Below, in pieces: positions 5,597 to 7,280 of a DNA stretch of 7,280 nt (its first letter is position 1; the number at the start of each line of letters is the position of its first letter). Origin of the DNA: JACVRW01 sp052038485. Lineage in GTDB: Bacteria > Actinomycetota > Thermoleophilia > Solirubrobacterales > Thermoleophilaceae. The stretch lies in the NCBI GenBank assembly GCA_052038485.1, contig JBQGCL010000242.1, positions 1-7,280 on the forward strand, read 5' to 3'. The position numbers and the translations under genes were made by a program. The notes under the pieces are model-generated. The model ran no database searches. It was given only the letters and a program-made list of their open reading frames with translations, and was not told the origin of the DNA.

Positions 5597-6937
5597 TTAG
5601 CCCAGGCGCCCGCCGAGCTCGTCCACCAGGCCGGCCACCGGCAGGCGCACCTGCTCGAGCGTGTCGCGGTCGCGCAGGGTGACCGTGTCGTCCTCCATCG
5701 TCTGGTGGTCGACGGTGATGCCCCAGGGGGTGCCGATCTCGTCCTGGCGGCGGTAGCGCTTGCCGATCGAGCCGCCGGCGTCGTACTCGGCGCTCATGTG
5801 CGAGCGCAGCGCTTCGTAGATCGCGCGCGCCTTCTCGGGCTGGCCGTCCTTGTTGACCAGCGGCAGCACCGCCGCCTTGATCGGCGCCATGCGCGGCTGG
5901 AGCCGCAGCACGGTCCGCTGCTCGCCGCCGATCTCGTCCTCGTCGTAGGCGTCGCAGAGCAGCGTCAGCACGGTCCGCCCGAGCCCGGCGGCGGGCTCGA
6001 TCACGTGGGGGACGTAGCGGTCGCCGGTCGCGGTGTCGACGTACTCGAGCTTCTGGCCGGAGTACTCGGCGTGCTGCTTGAGGTCGAAGTCGCCGCGGTT
6101 GGCGATCCCCTCGAGCTCGGACCAGCCGATCGGGTAGAGGTACTCGATGTCGCTGGTGGCCGAGCTGTAGTGGGACAGCTCGTCGGGCCCGTGCGGGCGC
6201 AGTCGCAGCTTGTCGCGGTCGACGCCGAGCGAGACGTACCACTCCAGGCGCTGCTCCATCCAGTGCTGGTGCCACTTCTCGGCCTCGGCGGGCGGGACGA
6301 AGAACTCCATCTCCATCTGCTCGAACTCGAGCGTGCGGAAGATGAAGTTGCCGGGCGTGATCTCGTTGCGGAACGACTTGCCGATCTGGGCGATCCCGAA
6401 CGGCGGCTTCTTGCGCGCGAACTGAAGCGTGGTCTTGAAGTCGAGGAAGATGCCCTGGGCCGTCTCGGGGCGCAGGTAGACGGTGGAGCCCTCCTCCTTC
6501 ACGGGGCCGATCGTCGTCTCGAACATGAGGTTGAAAGGACGCGGCTCGGTGAGTTCGCCCCCGCATTCGGGGCAGACCAGGTTGTCGGGATCCTCGCCGC
6601 GGGCCTCGGCGTCCTCGCGCAGGTGGTCCTCGCGCCAGCGCCGCTTGCACTTGCCGAGGCACTGGACGAGCGGGTCGCTGAAACCGGCCAGGTGGCCCGA
6701 GGCCTCCCACGTGCGCGGGTGCTGGATGATCGCCGAGTCGAGGGCGACGATGTCGTCGCGCTCCTGGATCATCGCCTTCCACCAGGCGTTGGCCACGTTG
6801 TTCTTGAGCAGGACCCCGTAGTGGCCGTAGTCGTACGTGTTGGCGATGCCGCCGTAGATCTCCGACGCGGGGAAGATCAGGCCGCGGCGCTTGCAGAGCG
6901 CCACGATCTTGTCCATGGTTGCGACGGCCTCGGTCAC
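5597..6937 (-). CDS. glyS: Glycyl-tRNA synthetase, single-chain (class II, alpha2 type)
   Basis: Charges tRNA-Gly with glycine using ATP; cytosolic homodimer of the eukaryote/archaeal-like class II type used by actinobacteria (also called glyQS), not the alpha2-beta2 form. 446 residues from GTG 6937. Visible: N-terminal MDKIVALCKRRGLIFPASEIYGG (8-30); RPETAQGIF (156-164); motif 2 SFRNEI (188-193) followed by TPGNFIFRTLEFEQMEMEFF; ELEGIANRGDFDL (274-286); motif 3 EPAAGLGR (314-321); an anticodon-binding domain from about 345 to the end. Cysteines C93, C97, C122 and C125 sit at the usual zinc-binding insertion, the first pair spaced C-x3-C. Start: GTG 6937 has a TACCCT box eight bases upstream and no ribosome binding site; ATG 6916, seven codons inside, is the alternative. 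No T-box leader is present. Extension of the frame further upstream is not credible, as it would run through the promoter. Confidence 0.96.
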   Translation of the reverse strand: MTEAVATMDKIVALCKRRGLIFPASEIYGGIANTYDYGHYGVLLKNNVANAWWKAMIQERDDIVALDSAIIQHPRTWEASGHLAGFSDPLVQCLGKCKRRWREDHLREDAEARGEDPDNLVCPECGGELTEPRPFNLMFETTIGPVKEEGSTVYLRPETAQGIFLDFKTTLQFARKKPPFGIAQIGKSFRNEITPGNFIFRTLEFEQMEMEFFVPPAEAEKWHQHWMEQRLEWYVSLGVDRDKLRLRPHGPDELSHYSSATSDIEYLYPIGWSELEGIANRGDFDLKQHAEYSGQKLEYVDTATGDRYVPHVIEPAAGLGRTVLTLLCDAYDEDEIGGEQRTVLRLQPRMAPIKAAVLPLVNKDGQPEKARAIYEALRSHMSAEYDAGGSIGKRYRRQDEIGTPWGITVDHQTMEDDTVTLRDRDTLEQVRLPVAGLVDELGGRLG

Positions 6938-6945
6938 GGCGCTGG

Positions 6946-6951
6946 AGGGTA
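6946..6951 (-). promoter_or_regulatory. glyS: Putative -10 box (TACCCT on minus strand) of leaderless glyS
   Basis: On the minus strand TACCCT is followed by eight bases and GTG (6937), with no Shine-Dalgarno. This supports GTG as the start and leaves no room for a 5' regulatory leader. Confidence 0.5.
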
Positions 6952-7031
6952 GTCGGTACCCCGGGCGCGCCGTCCGGCGCCGAAAAAACGCGCGAATTCC
7001 GGGGCTGTGTGACGCAACCGGCCTATGGCGT

Positions 7032-7055
7032 CGGCCACCTGGGGTACGGTGGCCG
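7032..7055. repeat. Inverted repeat CGGCCACC-N8-GGTGGCCG over the small-ORF promoter
   Basis: Perfect eight-base arms at 7032-7039 and 7048-7055 surround an 8-base spacer; the right arm begins inside the TACGGT box. It may be an operator of the adjacent small gene. GC-rich background weakens the case. Confidence 0.4.
7045..7050 (+). promoter_or_regulatory. Putative -10 box (TACGGT) of the 37-residue small ORF
   Basis: TACGGT ends eight bases before the ATG at 7059, without a Shine-Dalgarno, matching the leaderless pattern of neighbouring genes. It is the main evidence that the small ORF is expressed. Confidence 0.4.
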
Positions 7056-7058
7056 CGT

Positions 7059-7172
7059 ATGGCAACCGCCTTCCGGCCGATCGGCCACATCGCCGCCTGG
7101 ATCGTGTGGCACGCCACCCGCGTGTCGCTCCTCGCCGACCTGGAGCGCCCCCAGCCGCCACGCCCGGGTTAG
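7059..7172 (+). CDS. Possible leaderless small protein (37 residues), unknown function
   Basis: A short ORF, ATG 7059 to TAG 7170-7172, in the gap between divergent glyS and the FmdB gene. It encodes MATAFRPIG, then an amphipathic to hydrophobic helix HIAAWIVWHATRVSLLADL (10-28) with two tryptophans, then a Pro/Arg-rich tail ending ERPQPPRPG. It is long enough for one short membrane-associated helix but is not a clear transmembrane span. No family is recognised. Support comes from the -10 box directly upstream and from actinobacterial-like codon third positions. Against it: the length is within reach of chance, and the TAG may overlap the -35 region of the FmdB promoter. It could be a real peptide, or the transcript could be a leader for the next gene. 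Confidence 0.4.
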   Translation: MATAFRPIGHIAAWIVWHATRVSLLADLERPQPPRPG

Positions 7173-7178
7173 CGCGCG

Positions 7179-7205
7179 TTGGCACTCATATACTGGGAGT
7201 GCCAT
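7179..7205. promoter_or_regulatory. CIRCE element: HrcA repressor operator at the FmdB gene
   Basis: TTGGCACTC-N9-GAGTGCCAT matches the CIRCE consensus TTAGCACTC-N9-GAGTGCTAA at 15 of 18 arm positions with the exact nine-base spacer. Two of the three differences (A to G on the left, T to C on the right) compensate each other, so the 7-base core GGCACTC/GAGTGCC stays perfectly symmetric, and T7180 pairs with the A of the start codon. HrcA binding here would cover the -10 box in the spacer and the start site, giving repression relieved by heat or unfolded proteins. The HrcA gene is not in the window. Confidence 0.85.
7189..7194 (+). promoter_or_regulatory. -10 box (TATACT) inside the CIRCE spacer
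   Basis: TATACT is the best -10 match in the window (5 of 6 to TATAAT) and lies wholly in the 9-base spacer of the HrcA operator. It ends nine bases before the ATG at 7204, so the transcript is nearly or fully leaderless. I see no convincing -35 box. Confidence 0.7.
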
Positions 7206-7280
7206 GCCGATCTACGAGTACCGCTGCGAGAACGGGCACACCTTCGAGGTGATGCAGCGGATGACCGACGACCCGCTCTC
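7204..7280 (+). CDS. FmdB-family zinc-ribbon protein (Ruc-like), 3'-truncated by window edge
   Basis: The first 25 residues read MPIYEYRCENGHTFEVMQ and MTDDPL, the diagnostic start of the FmdB / CxxC_CxxC_SSSS zinc-ribbon family (usually MPxYEYxCxxCGHxFE). In mycobacteria the family member Rv0991c (Ruc) is a small redox-regulated chaperone of the HrcA regulon; FmdB members elsewhere were first named as putative regulators of formamidase/amidase operons. Here the first knuckle is C8-ENG-H12 rather than C-x2-C, so zinc binding would use C-x3-H or only the second, unseen, pair. The remaining sequence, including the second CxxC and the expected Ser/Pro/Ala-rich tail, lies beyond the window. The HrcA operator abutting the start codon supports a proteostasis role. 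Family is firm; chaperone function is inference from the mycobacterial homologue and the operator. Confidence 0.88.
   Translation, partial: MPIYEYRCENGHTFEVMQRMTDDPL

Noticed and set aside
5705..6952. Plus-strand open frame opposite glyS
   Set aside because: Val/Leu/Gly/Asp/Arg-rich antisense shadow of an unmistakable glycyl-tRNA synthetase.
6983..6988. Run of six A (T on the minus strand) as a terminator or -35 element
   Set aside because: On the minus strand the T-run precedes the GC stem, and on the plus strand the stem is followed by A; its distance from the glyS -10 box is too large for a -35.
7008..7024. TGTGA half-site as a second CRP-like site
   Set aside because: The partner position reads CGGCC-like sequence and not TCACA; a lone five-base half-site is expected by chance.
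6938..7117. N-terminal extension of glyS up to 7117
   Set aside because: It would run through the TACCCT promoter and the divergent small gene, and the extra residues have no counterpart in known GlyRS; family homology begins at MDKIVAL.
1..7280. CRISPR arrays, insertion sequences, prophage or tRNA genes
   Set aside because: No regularly spaced repeats, transposase or integrase motifs, or cloverleaf sequences were seen; composition and codon use look uniform across the window.

Overview
The window comes from a high-GC bacterium, most likely an actinobacterium and plausibly of the Solirubrobacterales/Thermoleophilia type. This is inferred from very strong G/C preference at third codon positions, TANNNT-type -10 boxes placed directly ahead of start codons (leaderless genes), an archaeal/actinobacterial-style single-chain glycyl-tRNA synthetase, an MmpL-type exporter and a high-GC form of the HrcA operator. 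The exact taxon cannot be fixed from the sequence alone. Gene density is normal, no gap exceeds about 125 bases, and I see no mobile element, CRISPR array, tRNA or rRNA.

Layout, left to right. (1) 1-1617 (+): the AAA+ and protease domains of a Lon (LonA) protease whose N-terminal domain lies outside the window. (2) 1670-2143 (+): a small, lysine-rich, single-span membrane protein of unknown function with its own -10 box and a strong Shine-Dalgarno, closed by a clear intrinsic terminator at 2171-2195. (3) 2248-2865 (+): a TetR-family repressor. (4) 2973-5147 (+): a 12-TM MMPL/RND transporter. The 107-base gap between the two holds two perfect palindromes, one matching the CRP-family consensus TGTGA-N6-TCACA and one resembling a TetR-type operator. 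(5) 5158-5556 (+): a small split-barrel (PPOX-like) flavin/cofactor-binding protein whose -10 box is formed by the stop codon of the transporter gene. (6) 5597-6937 (-): glycyl-tRNA synthetase, convergent with the PPOX gene across a shared hairpin. (7) 7059-7172 (+): a possible 37-residue leaderless small protein divergent from glyS. (8) 7204-end (+): the start of an FmdB-family zinc-ribbon protein.

The most informative regulatory signal is at 7179-7205, a CIRCE-type HrcA operator (TTGGCACTC-N9-GAGTGCCAT) with a TATACT -10 box in its 9-base spacer, directly abutting the FmdB start codon. This places the FmdB protein in the heat-shock/protein-folding regulon, in line with the mycobacterial FmdB homologue Rv0991c (Ruc), a redox-regulated chaperone in the HrcA regulon. 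The TetR-MMPL pair looks like a self-contained regulator/exporter module. No wholly new multi-gene system is evident. The genes are mostly housekeeping, and the interest lies in the regulatory DNA and in two uncharacterised small proteins.
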